Positions 1 through 8,894 of a stretch of DNA of 64,000 bases are shown piece after piece. The DNA lies in NCBI RefSeq assembly GCF_021502725.1, contig NZ_JAKFFS010000001.1, positions 868,001 to 932,000 of the forward strand. The letters are read 5' to 3'. Position 1 is the stretch's first letter, and every line of letters begins with the position of its first letter. A program made the position numbers and the translations under genes. Origin of the DNA: Dyadobacter sp. CY345. Lineage in GTDB: Bacteria; Bacteroidota; Bacteroidia; Cytophagales; Spirosomataceae. The notes beneath the pieces are model-generated. The model had not been told where the DNA came from. It ran no database searches and saw only the letters and a program-made list of their open reading frames with translations.

Positions 1-2
1 CT

Positions 3-1154
3 ATGCTTTGTTCAGGAATGCAAACTGAGGCACAAAACAAACCAACGGAATTGACCTTCGCGACTTATAATGTGAGTATGGAGGCTGAGAATTATGTTAA
101 AAAAGGGACAGCGGGAATTTCCGAGAAAGTCTTAATTGGTGAACTGGCATCAGGAAATAACACTCAGATAAAAAACATCGCCAAAATTATTCAGACGGTA
201 AGGCCGGATGTGATTTTGCTGAATGAGTTTGATTATATCAAAGATCCAAAGCAGGGCGTTTTGCAATTTATTAAAGGATATCTTGAAAAAGGGCAGGGTG
301 GAGCCAAGGGAATTGAGTATCCATACTATTATTATGGAACATCAAATACCGGACAGCCAAGTCCGTATGACCTGGATAACGATGGCGTAGCAAGTAAAAC
401 CGGTGCGGATGCCTGGGGATTTGGTTTATATCCGGGACAGTATGCTATGGTATTGATTTCAAGATATCCGATTGATCTGGCCAATGTCAGGACATTTCAG
501 AATTTCAAATGGAAAGATATGCCGGGTGCTTTGAAAACAGTCAAGGCGGATGGAAGCGACTGGTATACTGCTGACGCCTGGGCTTCTTTTCCGCTCTCGT
601 CAAAATCGCATTGGGATGTTCCGGTTAAAGTTGGTAATAAAACAATCCATTTTCTTGCAAGCCATCCGACGCCACCGTCATTTGATGGTGCCGAAGACCG
701 CAATGGAAAAAGAAATCATGACGAGATCAGGTTCTGGAAAGACTATATCAGCGATGCAGGCAACGAATATATTTATGACGACAAGGGGAAAAAAGGAGGT
801 TTGCCTGCCAATTCTTCTTTTGTAATTCTCGGCGACCAGAATGCTTCGCCTGTTGAAGGAAATGCGGTATCCGAAGGAATTAAAGCACTTCTGGCGAGTC
901 CGAAAGTAAATAGTGAAAATGCTCCTGAAAGTAAAGGTGGAGCAGGGCATTCGCCAAATAACCCGTTTGCTAAAAATCATACGGCCTTCTGGCGAATGAG
1001 AGCTGACTATGTGCTGCCATCACGTTCAGGATTTAAGATTATGGATAGTGGCGTTTTCTGGCCTGCAAAAGGTGAGCCGATGGCTGAACTTGTTGAAAAA
1101 AGAGAATCCAGTTCGGACCACCGATTGGTATGGATCAAGGTTATGTTTGAATAA
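3..1154 (+). CDS. Endonuclease/exonuclease/phosphatase family protein (5' end probably outside window)
   Basis: The protein reads as an exported member of the Mg-dependent endonuclease/exonuclease/phosphatase (DNase I-like) superfamily. Motifs in order are FATYNV near the start, LLNEFD (metal-binding Glu), a SHPTPPSFDG block, LGDQNASP (Asp/Asn of the active site) and the closing SSDHRLVWI with the catalytic His. The family hydrolyses phosphodiesters or phosphomonoesters; the substrate cannot be told here. The first in-frame ATG is at base 3 and is followed by LCSGMQTEAQ, which looks like the end of a signal peptide or lipobox, so the true start is probably left of the window. It converges on the lipoprotein gene to the right and shares a terminator with it. 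Confidence 0.8.
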   Translation: MLCSGMQTEAQNKPTELTFATYNVSMEAENYVKKGTAGISEKVLIGELASGNNTQIKNIAKIIQTVRPDVILLNEFDYIKDPKQGVLQFIKGYLEKGQGGAKGIEYPYYYYGTSNTGQPSPYDLDNDGVASKTGADAWGFGLYPGQYAMVLISRYPIDLANVRTFQNFKWKDMPGALKTVKADGSDWYTADAWASFPLSSKSHWDVPVKVGNKTIHFLASHPTPPSFDGAEDRNGKRNHDEIRFWKDYISDAGNEYIYDDKGKKGGLPANSSFVILGDQNASPVEGNAVSEGIKALLASPKVNSENAPESKGGAGHSPNNPFAKNHTAFWRMRADYVLPSRSGFKIMDSGVFWPAKGEPMAELVEKRESSSDHRLVWIKVMFE

Positions 1155-1170
1155 ATTTAAATCTTAATAA

Positions 1171-1200
1171 AAAAGGAGAAGCGACCGCTTCTCCTTTTTT
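1171..1200. terminator. Bidirectional intrinsic terminator
   Basis: Perfect inverted repeat (arms 1171-1182 and 1187-1198, core GGAGAAGC/GCTTCTCC) flanked by an A run on the left and a T run on the right. It lies between two convergent stop codons, so it can end both transcripts. Confidence 0.85.
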
Positions 1201-1630
1201 ATTGAACGACAACGACCGAATCTTCTTTTATTTCGAGATTATAGATGTGGTCAGAATCTTCGTCTTTCGAGCTGCTAAATTTTCCGAAAGTCCTGTCCCA
1301 TTTCTTCCTTGAACCAATGGCTACGAGCCGATACATTCCATTCGCAGCAGAATTTTTAGTAATGTCGTACGTCAGCCTGACCGCAAGATTTTCTGGAATA
1401 TTGGTCAGGAAAACTGAATCAACAATTGTGCTCGAAGAAGTATCACCGTTTACAATAAATACAGTTAAGCGACTTATTTTATCTGTGGATTTATTGGTAA
1501 CTAAATATTGTACGTCAGCTACGGCTGGCTCAGTTTCACTACAAGATTGAGACACAGTGAAAATAAATAAGAGCGTAAACAGACAATATAATTTTGGTAA
1601 AATATTTCCATTCTTGTTGGGGGTAATCAT
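1199..1630 (-). CDS. Small hypothetical lipoprotein
   Basis: I do not recognise the family. The 143-residue product has an N-terminal hydrophobic segment (about residues 12-28) ending in SQSC, a good lipobox with Cys30 as the lipidated residue, so it should be an envelope lipoprotein. The rest is a short beta-rich-looking region with no motif I can name. It has its own start at 1630 with an AT-rich leader (1631-1780) and its stop sits inside the shared terminator. It may be a lineage-specific surface or periplasmic protein. Confidence 0.7.
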   Translation of the reverse strand: MITPNKNGNILPKLYCLFTLLFIFTVSQSCSETEPAVADVQYLVTNKSTDKISRLTVFIVNGDTSSSTIVDSVFLTNIPENLAVRLTYDITKNSAANGMYRLVAIGSRKKWDRTFGKFSSSKDEDSDHIYNLEIKEDSVVVVQ

Positions 1631-1780
1631 AACTTTAAGAGTAAGTTTTCAGTCGAACCCAAAGCTAGTAACAAGTTGTAGTATTTTATTATAGAATTTA
1701 TTCTATAATATTAATTCTATTAAAATTTCAGGATAAAATTTTATTGATTGTTTTTTTATTACAAATATGATCAATAGATT

Positions 1781-2374
1781 TTACTGCATCACTTTCGTGC
1801 GTTTTTCGGAATCCACTTTTTTTCTGACTCTAAAAAAAGTCGCCAGGTTCATGCGCAAATAACTTGCTACATGCTGGTCTGCAATGAAGTTCTGAATGTG
1901 ACTGTATTCCCGTTCAAATTTTTGGTATAATTCGTCTTCCGTGAGCATGTAAAGAGCCTGCATCCGTTTTTCCAGCCTGATAAGCCTTCTTTCCATAATC
2001 TCCTGATACACTTTTTCCATATCGGGATAATGAAGTATTAGTGATCTGAAATTCTTTTTAGATATACTGTACAAAACCACATTAGTGCATGTTTCAACGT
2101 AATCTATCGAAGGTTGATCGTAAATGAAATTTGAAGAAGTCATGATACAGTCGCCGATGGTATCGAAACCATTGGTCCATTCCTGTCCAATACGGCTGTA
2201 ATAATTACGGGTGATACCTTCGCCAATAAAATGAACCATTTCCTGCGGCTTGTCAGGAGAGATTAATATAGTCTTGTCGGAATGTTCGGTGGTAATTAAT
2301 TTTGAGAGAACAGCTTCATATGTTCGCTCACTTATGATGTTGTAGTTACAGAGTAACGAGAATATTTTGTGCAT
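1781..2374 (-). CDS. Crp/Fnr-type transcriptional regulator
   Basis: At 197 residues this matches the short Crp-like regulators of Bacteroidota: an N-terminal cyclic-nucleotide-binding-like jelly roll (about residues 20-110), a dimerisation helix (MEKVYQEIMERRLIRLEKRM) and a short C-terminal helix-turn-helix (HVASYLRMNLATFFRVRKK, about 168-186). The Arg/Glu residues that hold cAMP in E. coli Crp are not evident, so ligand binding is doubtful. It is a lone gene, with no target operator that I can identify, and could act on neighbours or at distant sites. Confidence 0.85.
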   Translation of the reverse strand: MHKIFSLLCNYNIISERTYEAVLSKLITTEHSDKTILISPDKPQEMVHFIGEGITRNYYSRIGQEWTNGFDTIGDCIMTSSNFIYDQPSIDYVETCTNVVLYSISKKNFRSLILHYPDMEKVYQEIMERRLIRLEKRMQALYMLTEDELYQKFEREYSHIQNFIADQHVASYLRMNLATFFRVRKKVDSEKRTKVMQ

Positions 2375-2485
2375 ACGTCGGCCTGAAAATTAGCTTTTTC
2401 AAGAAATACCGATTACTGATTCTCATACCGTTGAGCCTAAAAGTAGTTATTTTTGCAGACAAAAAGTAGAAAAACTTTCGATTAT

Positions 2486-2520
2486 AACAAAAGAGGGCTG
2501 ATTTACAGCCCTCTTTTGTT
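2486..2520 (-). terminator. Intrinsic terminator of the DUF2723 gene
   Basis: Perfect 15-bp inverted repeat (2486-2500 with 2506-2520, core AGAGGGCTG/CAGCCCTCT, 5-nt loop) just downstream of the leftward DUF2723 stop codon. Arms end in A/T runs, so it could work in either direction. Confidence 0.85.
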
Positions 2521-2535
2521 ATTCAGCGGTTATTT

Positions 2536-5514
2536 TTATTGGGCACCGTTCCCATACATGTTGAAAGCGGCAAGATGTTTCTGGAAAATTGCCTCGTATT
2601 TTTTCGCGGCAACTTCCTGCTTCGCTTCACGACATTCATGGACAATCGTTTGCAAAATGTAAAGATCAACCTGGCTGTCGCGACGTTTCGTCGTCGGATT
2701 TTCTTTGGACCATGTCAAGTTTTCATCTGAGCGGGAAGCCATCGTTTCAGCAATTTCAAGCGCTTTTTTGTTTTCTCCTAAATCGAATAATGTTCCGATA
2801 AAATTAGAAGAAATTTGATCATATGGAATACTCTTATCAGGCATCACGGCCAAAGCCCTATTCATTGCTTTTTTAGCTTCTTCAATTTTTCCATCGGCAA
2901 TCAACTGACCAGTTAAACGAAGGAAAGCGATACGGGCAGTAAAAATCGGAGAACCAAGATAAGTGTTGTCGTAATAAGTATTCGGGTTATCCAGATCTCT
3001 CCAGAACATTTTAGTCATCAGATTATTATACATCACTGTGGAGTTGACATAACCATCCGTAGCACCTGGCACTTTTACAGGAAGCAAACGGTAGGCATAT
3101 CCTTCCAGCTGCATATATTCTTTCAGGTTAAGGTAGCTTGAACCACCCAAAGTTGAAGAGAAATAGATCGGGCGCTTCCAGTCATTGGTTGCGATCATAT
3201 CCAGCATCATCAGATCTGATTTGTACAAATCACCTTTACCAACCGTCCAGCTAATCGAATCGCTCAAATAAGGAAGAAGGTCGCTCTTGATAATGTTCAT
3301 CTTTTTGATCGCTTCTGTATCAACAGGCAGGAATAAAACAGAAGATGGCAGGATAGAAGTCATGTCGCCGCTTGTCAACGGTACCTGAATCGCCTTATTT
3401 TCCTGCTTAACAAGACCCATATATTCCTTCAAATTAATTCCGTCCTTTACACTTGGAATTTCGTAGAAAGGAACAATATCATTTTTACCAAAAGCATAAT
3501 TGTTTTTATCCAGTGAAATCGGAAGTGCTTCTGACAAATACGTTTTACGTTTCATCTGATCGATGTACCAGTCAGTACCAAGCAAGCTCAGGTTACAAAC
3601 ACGAACGTCAGTTCTGAATCCTTCCACTTCCTGAACATACCAGAGAGGGAATGTATCATTATCACCGCCTGTGAAAAGAATTGCATTCGGCGCGCAGGAA
3701 TTAAGCAGGTTTTTAGCGAAATCCACTGAGTGATAACGATGATTTCTATTGTGATTGTCCCAGCCTTTCGCTCCCATGATAAGCGGAACAATCAAACTCA
3801 GACCTGTCGCAACGCCGGCACGTGTCACTGCACTTTTGACAAACTTATTCAAACCGTCAGCCAAAGCAATTACACCAAATCCGATCCACATACAGAAAAT
3901 GTAAAACGATCCTACATAGATGTAATCACGCTCGCGAGGTTCGGTTGGTGGCGAATTAAGATAAATTACAAGGGCAACACCCGTAAGGAAGAACAGCAAG
4001 CCCAGGACCAGTAAGTCGCGCTGACGACGGAAATACATTACCACAATTCCAAAAAGACCCAAAATGAATGGGAGCATGAAAAAGTTGTCATGCGCTTTGT
4101 TATTTTCAATAATTGACGGGAATTTCGTAAACGCATCCCATGGAAGCAGGTTTCCTGCACCTTCTTCGTCACTTTCACGGCCAACGAAGTTCCAAAGGAA
4201 ATAACGCCAGTACATATGCCCGATCTGATAGGAGAACATGAAATGCAGGTTATTACCCATCGTTGGTTTTTGGCCTTCTGCCAAACCTGTCATTTGCTGA
4301 TAAAGCTGCGGATGGCCTCCCTGCGTACTGTACATACGAGGCAAAAGCATGCTGCTTCCCGGCTCATATTCATATTCCGGACGGTAATCATAAATTGTAT
4401 ATTTTCCATCCTGTTTGCGATACATCGGCGCACCACGTTTTTGATTGATCGGACGGGAAACGAAGGATGGACCAAAAAGCAAAGGACGGCTTCCGTATTG
4501 CTCTCTTTTTAGATAAGATACAAAACTTAAAACGTCGTTTGGATTATTTTCATTGATTGGAGGATTGTATTCGGCACGTACTAAAACCATCAGGTAACAT
4601 GCATAACCAACCAAAATAAAGGCAAGAGAAAGGAGCCCTGTGTTCAAAAGAACCTTTGCTTTTTTCTGAGAATAAATAATTCCCCAGACCAACGAGCCGA
4701 GGAAAAGAATAATAAAAAATATTACACCGGATTTGAATGGAAGTCCAAGACTGTTGACAAAGAATATTTCAAACTTTCCTGCCATACTCGGCAAACCCGG
4801 AATAATACCCGAGTTGATAATCGCGAGAATTACAAGACCGCCAACAAAGGCGACAATACCTCCTAAGGCCGTTGGTTTTGGATATTTTTTGAAATAATAA
4901 ACAAGAGCAAGCGCAGGTATCGTAACAAGGTTAAGCAAATGGACACCAATTGACAAACCTACCAGATAAGCCGTGAAAATCAACCAGCGGTTTTCGGCAG
5001 CAGGATCTTCGATTCTTTCCCATTTGAAAACAGCCCAGATAACGATCGCTGTAAAGAATGATGACATTCCATAAACCTCAGCCTCAACAGCTGAAAACCA
5101 GAATGAATCGGACCAGGTATAAGCCAGCGCGCCAACAACGCCTGAACCCATCAACAGGATAATGTCACCTTGGGTCAACTCTTCATCATTTTTGCCGATC
5201 AGTTTACGAGAAAGTAAAGTGATTGTCCAGAAAAGAAAAAGAATCGTAAATGCACTGCTTAAAACCGAAACCATATTCACCCAGTAGGCAACATTGGTAA
5301 CATCGCCAAAAGCAAACATTGAGAATAATCTTCCGATCAAAAGGAAAAATGGAGCTCCCGGAGGGTGAGGTACCTGTAATTTAAATGCGCAGGCAATAAA
5401 TTCGCCGCAATCCCAAAAGCTGGCCGTTCGTTCAACGGTGAGGGCGTATGTTAGAAATGCAATTGCGAAAACAATCCAACCCGTAAGGTTGTTGGAACGG
5501 TTGAAACGGGTCAT
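2536..5514 (-). CDS. DUF2723 membrane protein, TMEM260-like protein O-mannosyltransferase family (GT117)
   Basis: A 992-residue polytopic membrane protein. The N-terminus carries the DUF2723 hallmark SFWDCGEFIACAFKLQ followed by PHPPGAP (residues about 32-55), where the acidic residue is placed like that of GT-C glycosyltransferases. About 12 hydrophobic segments fill residues 10-570; the rest is a soluble region ending in helical repeat-like sequence. DUF2723 is related to eukaryotic TMEM260, an O-mannosyltransferase, and is classed as GT117; in Bacteroidota it is thought to glycosylate exported proteins. Substrate and sugar are not shown by the sequence. It is monocistronic, with a promoter-like element at 5618-5646 and a strong terminator behind it. 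Confidence 0.85.
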   Translation of the reverse strand: MTRFNRSNNLTGWIVFAIAFLTYALTVERTASFWDCGEFIACAFKLQVPHPPGAPFFLLIGRLFSMFAFGDVTNVAYWVNMVSVLSSAFTILFLFWTITLLSRKLIGKNDEELTQGDIILLMGSGVVGALAYTWSDSFWFSAVEAEVYGMSSFFTAIVIWAVFKWERIEDPAAENRWLIFTAYLVGLSIGVHLLNLVTIPALALVYYFKKYPKPTALGGIVAFVGGLVILAIINSGIIPGLPSMAGKFEIFFVNSLGLPFKSGVIFFIILFLGSLVWGIIYSQKKAKVLLNTGLLSLAFILVGYACYLMVLVRAEYNPPINENNPNDVLSFVSYLKREQYGSRPLLFGPSFVSRPINQKRGAPMYRKQDGKYTIYDYRPEYEYEPGSSMLLPRMYSTQGGHPQLYQQMTGLAEGQKPTMGNNLHFMFSYQIGHMYWRYFLWNFVGRESDEEGAGNLLPWDAFTKFPSIIENNKAHDNFFMLPFILGLFGIVVMYFRRQRDLLVLGLLFFLTGVALVIYLNSPPTEPRERDYIYVGSFYIFCMWIGFGVIALADGLNKFVKSAVTRAGVATGLSLIVPLIMGAKGWDNHNRNHRYHSVDFAKNLLNSCAPNAILFTGGDNDTFPLWYVQEVEGFRTDVRVCNLSLLGTDWYIDQMKRKTYLSEALPISLDKNNYAFGKNDIVPFYEIPSVKDGINLKEYMGLVKQENKAIQVPLTSGDMTSILPSSVLFLPVDTEAIKKMNIIKSDLLPYLSDSISWTVGKGDLYKSDLMMLDMIATNDWKRPIYFSSTLGGSSYLNLKEYMQLEGYAYRLLPVKVPGATDGYVNSTVMYNNLMTKMFWRDLDNPNTYYDNTYLGSPIFTARIAFLRLTGQLIADGKIEEAKKAMNRALAVMPDKSIPYDQISSNFIGTLFDLGENKKALEIAETMASRSDENLTWSKENPTTKRRDSQVDLYILQTIVHECREAKQEVAAKKYEAIFQKHLAAFNMYGNGAQ

Positions 5515-5617
5515 TATAATAATTTATGGTTATAAGTTTACAGTAAGTTCCAAAAGTGAAGACGGACAAAAACGGCCGCAATACTCCAAAAAATAGCTGC
5601 ATATTTAATCGGTGCCT

Positions 5618-5646
5618 CAAAATTAGCAAAATAACCTCAACGGCAA
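5618..5646 (-). promoter_or_regulatory. Candidate Bacteroidota-type promoter for the DUF2723 gene
   Basis: On the minus strand the sequence reads TTG (5646-5644), an 18-bp spacer, then TAATTTTG (5625-5618), an exact match to the TAnnTTTG -7 element. It lies about 100 bp upstream of the start codon at 5514. Spacing is one base short of the usual 19-21. Confidence 0.45.
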
Positions 5647-5670
5647 GGGTTAGGCACTCTTAAAAAGTGT

Positions 5671-5729
5671 TAAACAAAATACCTCCGACAGCTTTTGACC
5701 ATAAAATTATAGCCGGTGCGTGTCGGAGG
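5671..5729 (-). terminator. Terminator-like hairpin after the ABC permease gene
   Basis: Nine-base perfect inverted repeat CCTCCGACA (5682-5690) and TGTCGGAGG (5721-5729) separated by 30 bases. Read on the minus strand it is followed by a T-rich stretch (TATTTTGTTT), fitting the 3' end of the leftward ABC operon. The loop is long for a classical terminator. Confidence 0.55.
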
Positions 5730-5756
5730 CATATGAATGGGGAAATTATTGTATTG

Positions 5757-7085
5757 TTAAACTTTATAAAATATCCATTTGGCGAGCTCTTTGTAAGTTA
5801 CTTTTTTTCCATACATCAAAATTCCTACCCGATAAATTCTGGAAGCGACCCAGATTGTTCCGATAAAACCGAGCACTAGCAATACCATGGAAAGCGCGAT
5901 CTGCCAGGCTGGTACACCAAAAGGAATTCGCACCATCATGATGATCGGCGAGGTAAACGGAATCATGGATGTCCAGAATGCCAGAGTTCCGTCAGGATCT
6001 CTAAGTACGAACTGTGCGAAAACAAAGGAGAAAATAATTGGTAGTGTGATGGGGAGCATAAATTGCTGGGTATCCGCATCATTATCCACAGCGGCGCCGA
6101 CTGCTCCAAAAAGTGCGCTGTAAAATAAATATCCTCCCAGATAGTAAAACAAAAAACATCCAATAATGAGGGGAATGTTAAGACTATTAACTGCTCCCAG
6201 AACTTCCGCAACCGGATTATCCACGCTTCCGCCCGGCATATTAGATGCTGGCATACCATTCTGCATTTTGCTCATTTCATGCTGAATCTGCTGAGAGTCT
6301 TCCGGCATTTTCGACTTTAACACCGTAGTAGCAAGAGCTGTTAAAGACACGGTCAGGAAAATCCATAATACAAATTGCGTCAGACCAACCAGCGCGACGC
6401 CGATGATTTTGCCCATCATTAACTGATATGGTTTCACGGAAGAAATAATCACCTCGACAATCCGGCTCGTTTTTTCCTCAGTCACGCCACGCATTACCTG
6501 CGTTCCATAAATGAATACCGACATGTATATGAGAAATGCACAAATTCCGCCTATAATTGTTGCGGCTCCTGAACTGCTTGTTTTTTCACCTTCATCGCTA
6601 AGGCTGATGGTTTCTGAACTCACATTGACCCTGGAATCTTCCAGAATTTTGTGCGTTATGCCAGCCTGGGAAAGTTTAATATTTTCTATTTCTTTTTCAA
6701 TGACCTTTTCAATTTCCGATTTCAGGTCCATGCTCACGTTTTTCGCAGCATAAATGCGAACGCTTTTTGGAGATGCAATCACATTCGCCGGAATATACAC
6801 GAGCGCATTGGCCTGACCATCCTTAAACTGAGCTTTGGCGGAATCGATTGAGCCTTTTACGTAAGAAAATTTCAGTGATTCGGAATCTTTAAATTCATTG
6901 GTGAAAAGTCCGCTTTCATCAACAACCTGTACGGTTTTGCTGTCAACAGAACTGACAGCCATCCAGATAACCAAAGCGTAACCGCCCACAAAAAGCACGG
7001 GAGCAAGAATTGTCATAATTAAAAATGACTTTTTCTTAACCCTGACCATGTATTCTCTTTGAATTACAAGTAATATATTTCGCAT
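5757..7085 (-). CDS. ABC-2 type transporter permease (NatB-like)
   Basis: A 442-residue ABC-2 family membrane subunit. It has one N-terminal transmembrane segment (about residues 22-45), a long extracytoplasmic region (about 50-165), and five or so further segments in the C-terminal half, with the family-typical MRGVTEEKTSRIVEVIISS before the core. Such proteins pair with a cytoplasmic ATPase to export ions, drugs or lipids. The ATPase lies just upstream (44 bp), so the two form one exporter. The substrate is unknown; NatAB-like sodium/proton-coupled export is only an analogy. Confidence 0.88.
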   Translation of the reverse strand: MRNILLVIQREYMVRVKKKSFLIMTILAPVLFVGGYALVIWMAVSSVDSKTVQVVDESGLFTNEFKDSESLKFSYVKGSIDSAKAQFKDGQANALVYIPANVIASPKSVRIYAAKNVSMDLKSEIEKVIEKEIENIKLSQAGITHKILEDSRVNVSSETISLSDEGEKTSSSGAATIIGGICAFLIYMSVFIYGTQVMRGVTEEKTSRIVEVIISSVKPYQLMMGKIIGVALVGLTQFVLWIFLTVSLTALATTVLKSKMPEDSQQIQHEMSKMQNGMPASNMPGGSVDNPVAEVLGAVNSLNIPLIIGCFLFYYLGGYLFYSALFGAVGAAVDNDADTQQFMLPITLPIIFSFVFAQFVLRDPDGTLAFWTSMIPFTSPIIMMVRIPFGVPAWQIALSMVLLVLGFIGTIWVASRIYRVGILMYGKKVTYKELAKWIFYKV

Positions 7086-7129
7086 GTTTTTAATTTTAGA
7101 GAGTAGTTGAAGTGGCGAACGTGGCCGGT

Positions 7130-8044
7130 TTAAGCTTCCGGAATTTCGTTAACCGCACGCATGAAGATGTCGCTCATGGTTGGAATGTTTTCGCCGAAAG
7201 CACGAATTTCTATTTTCGGTAAGAGATCAGTCAAAAGTTCGTTTGATGTCACCGAAGCTGGCAGATGAATATTAGTTCGCAGATAATCATTTTCCAGCAA
7301 AGTCGTATTTTCAAGCTGATACTTATGTTCAAACGTGTTTAGCTCACCGCGATATTCAACAAAAAATGTATTGGTCTTAAATTGTTCTTTAATAACTTGT
7401 TTAGGCCCGTCAAGTACTTTTTTAGCTCTGTGAATCAACGCGATGTTGTCGCAAAGTTCTTCAACAGTTTCCATTCTGTGCGTTGAAAAAATGATTGTGC
7501 TGCCTTTTTGTTTCAATTCCAAAATCTCATCACGAATCAGATTGGCGTTTATCGGGTCAAAACCAGAGAACGGTTCATCCAGAATGATCAGCGCTGGCTC
7601 ATGCAGGACGGTTGAAACGAACTGCACCTTTTGCTGCATACCTTTTGAAAGATCCGAAACGCTTTTGTCCCACCAGGTTTTGATGTCAAATTTAACAAAC
7701 CAGATTTTCAGTTTTTCCATCGCCTCGCTTTTGCTGAGGCCTTTCAGTTGTGCCAGATAAAGGAGCTGTTCGCCCACTTTCATCTTTTTGTACAATCCGC
7801 GTTCTTCGGGAAGATATCCGATTTTAGATATATGTTTCGGACCTAACGGTTCTCCATCAAAGAAAACCTGACCGGAATCGGGCCCGGTTATCTGGTTGAT
7901 AATCCGGATCAAAGATGTTTTTCCCGCTCCGTTCGGGCCGAGAAGCCCGAAGATGCAGCCTTTTGGAATATTGATACTAACATCATCCAGAGCACGATGA
8001 TTTGAGTAATCCTTCGTAATGTTTTGTACTTCAATAATATTCAT
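7130..8044 (-). CDS. ABC transporter ATP-binding protein (NatA-like)
   Basis: This is the nucleotide-binding subunit of the exporter. Walker A GPNGAGKTS is at about residues 35-43, the signature LSKGMQQKVQ at about 133-142, Walker B with LIILDEPFSGFD follows, and the switch His is in STHRM. The last ~80 residues form the DUF4162-type C-terminal region common in this subfamily. I start the gene at ATG 8044 (MNIIEVQNITKDYS), where ABC homology begins; the frame is open upstream to 8170 but that extension is not ABC-like and overlaps the promoter candidate. It is cotranscribed with the permease. Confidence 0.92.
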   Translation of the reverse strand: MNIIEVQNITKDYSNHRALDDVSINIPKGCIFGLLGPNGAGKTSLIRIINQITGPDSGQVFFDGEPLGPKHISKIGYLPEERGLYKKMKVGEQLLYLAQLKGLSKSEAMEKLKIWFVKFDIKTWWDKSVSDLSKGMQQKVQFVSTVLHEPALIILDEPFSGFDPINANLIRDEILELKQKGSTIIFSTHRMETVEELCDNIALIHRAKKVLDGPKQVIKEQFKTNTFFVEYRGELNTFEHKYQLENTTLLENDYLRTNIHLPASVTSNELLTDLLPKIEIRAFGENIPTMSDIFMRAVNEIPEA

Positions 8045-8124
8045 TCTTGTATAGGGTAATGGCCTGAACTGCGAATTATCCGCAATTTCTGATGAAGATA
8101 GCCAGACTATTTTAATCTGCGTTC

Positions 8125-8155
8125 CAAAGATGCAAAGTATCGCAGCCTTTACAAA
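8125..8155 (-). promoter_or_regulatory. Candidate promoter for the ABC exporter operon
   Basis: Minus strand TTTG (8155-8152), a 19-bp spacer and CATCTTTG (8132-8125), a 7/8 match to TAnnTTTG. It sits about 80 bp upstream of the start chosen at 8044 and supports that start over the longer frame. Confidence 0.35.
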
Positions 8156-8201
8156 AGCAGAAACTGACAAATGTACGATTATGCGGATTAGTGGTAAAAA
8201 G

Positions 8202-8233
8202 AAAGAGTAAGCAGAATTTTCCGCTTACTCTTT
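8202..8233 (-). terminator. Intrinsic terminator of the small membrane protein gene
   Basis: Eleven-base perfect stem (8202-8212 with 8223-8233, core GAGTAAGC/GCTTACTC), 10-nt loop. On the minus strand it is followed by TCTTTTT, directly after the stop at 8252. Confidence 0.8.
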
Positions 8234-8251
8234 AAACCTAAACAGGTGTTT

Positions 8252-8689
8252 TTACAAAATATATTTTTCCCTGATTTGAAATAAAACCCAAAATCCGATT
8301 AATCCGCTGATAATGGCGGAGAGAAGTGCAAGTTGGACAAGGCTGGATATCAAGCTTAACAGCAATGCGTAATACATAAGATTCCATCCGGCTTTTTTTC
8401 GTGCGCGAAGCGGGGTGAAAGCCATCAGATACATAACCGCTATGATAGTTGCAATAAATAATGAGATGTACATCATAAAACCACTGCCGTAAGCGACAAC
8501 TCCGATACCGATAGCCGCAGTGCCGATACCAAAAGCGGTCAGAAGCCCGAATAACATAAAAATAGCTATAAAGAGTATCAGGTACGGGCCATATTTTACA
8601 AGAAATTCTTTAATGTCGTCTGGAAAAGGAGGGAATTTGCCTAGAAAGATTGGTTCTAATTCATTTTCGAGAATAAGTTTGGGACCCAT
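8252..8689 (-). CDS. Small hypothetical membrane protein
   Basis: The 145-residue product is not recognised. After a soluble stretch of about 30 residues it has roughly four hydrophobic segments (about 34-55, 58-85, 88-98 and 110-138), rich in Gly, Ile and Ala, with a short basic loop PLRARKKAG that should be cytoplasmic. This is an integral inner-membrane protein of unknown role. It has its own terminator and a 205-bp AT-rich upstream region shared with the divergent symporter gene; I see no clear promoter box there. Confidence 0.7.
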   Translation of the reverse strand: MGPKLILENELEPIFLGKFPPFPDDIKEFLVKYGPYLILFIAIFMLFGLLTAFGIGTAAIGIGVVAYGSGFMMYISLFIATIIAVMYLMAFTPLRARKKAGWNLMYYALLLSLISSLVQLALLSAIISGLIGFWVLFQIREKYIL

Positions 8690-8894
8690 TAAAAGAGGAT
8701 GTTTAAGAAGTAGATAAACAATTGATTATTTTTAGAAAGCTAAAAAAAATAATACAAATATTCAATTAAATCGTCCAATGTATAGAATTAATTTTGCGAA
8801 ATGATGAATTTGTAAACAACTTTAATGCTAGCGTTTATCCGAATTTAGCTAAGTTTACCAATCCAAACTGTTACGTCATCTCCAAAATTCTTTT

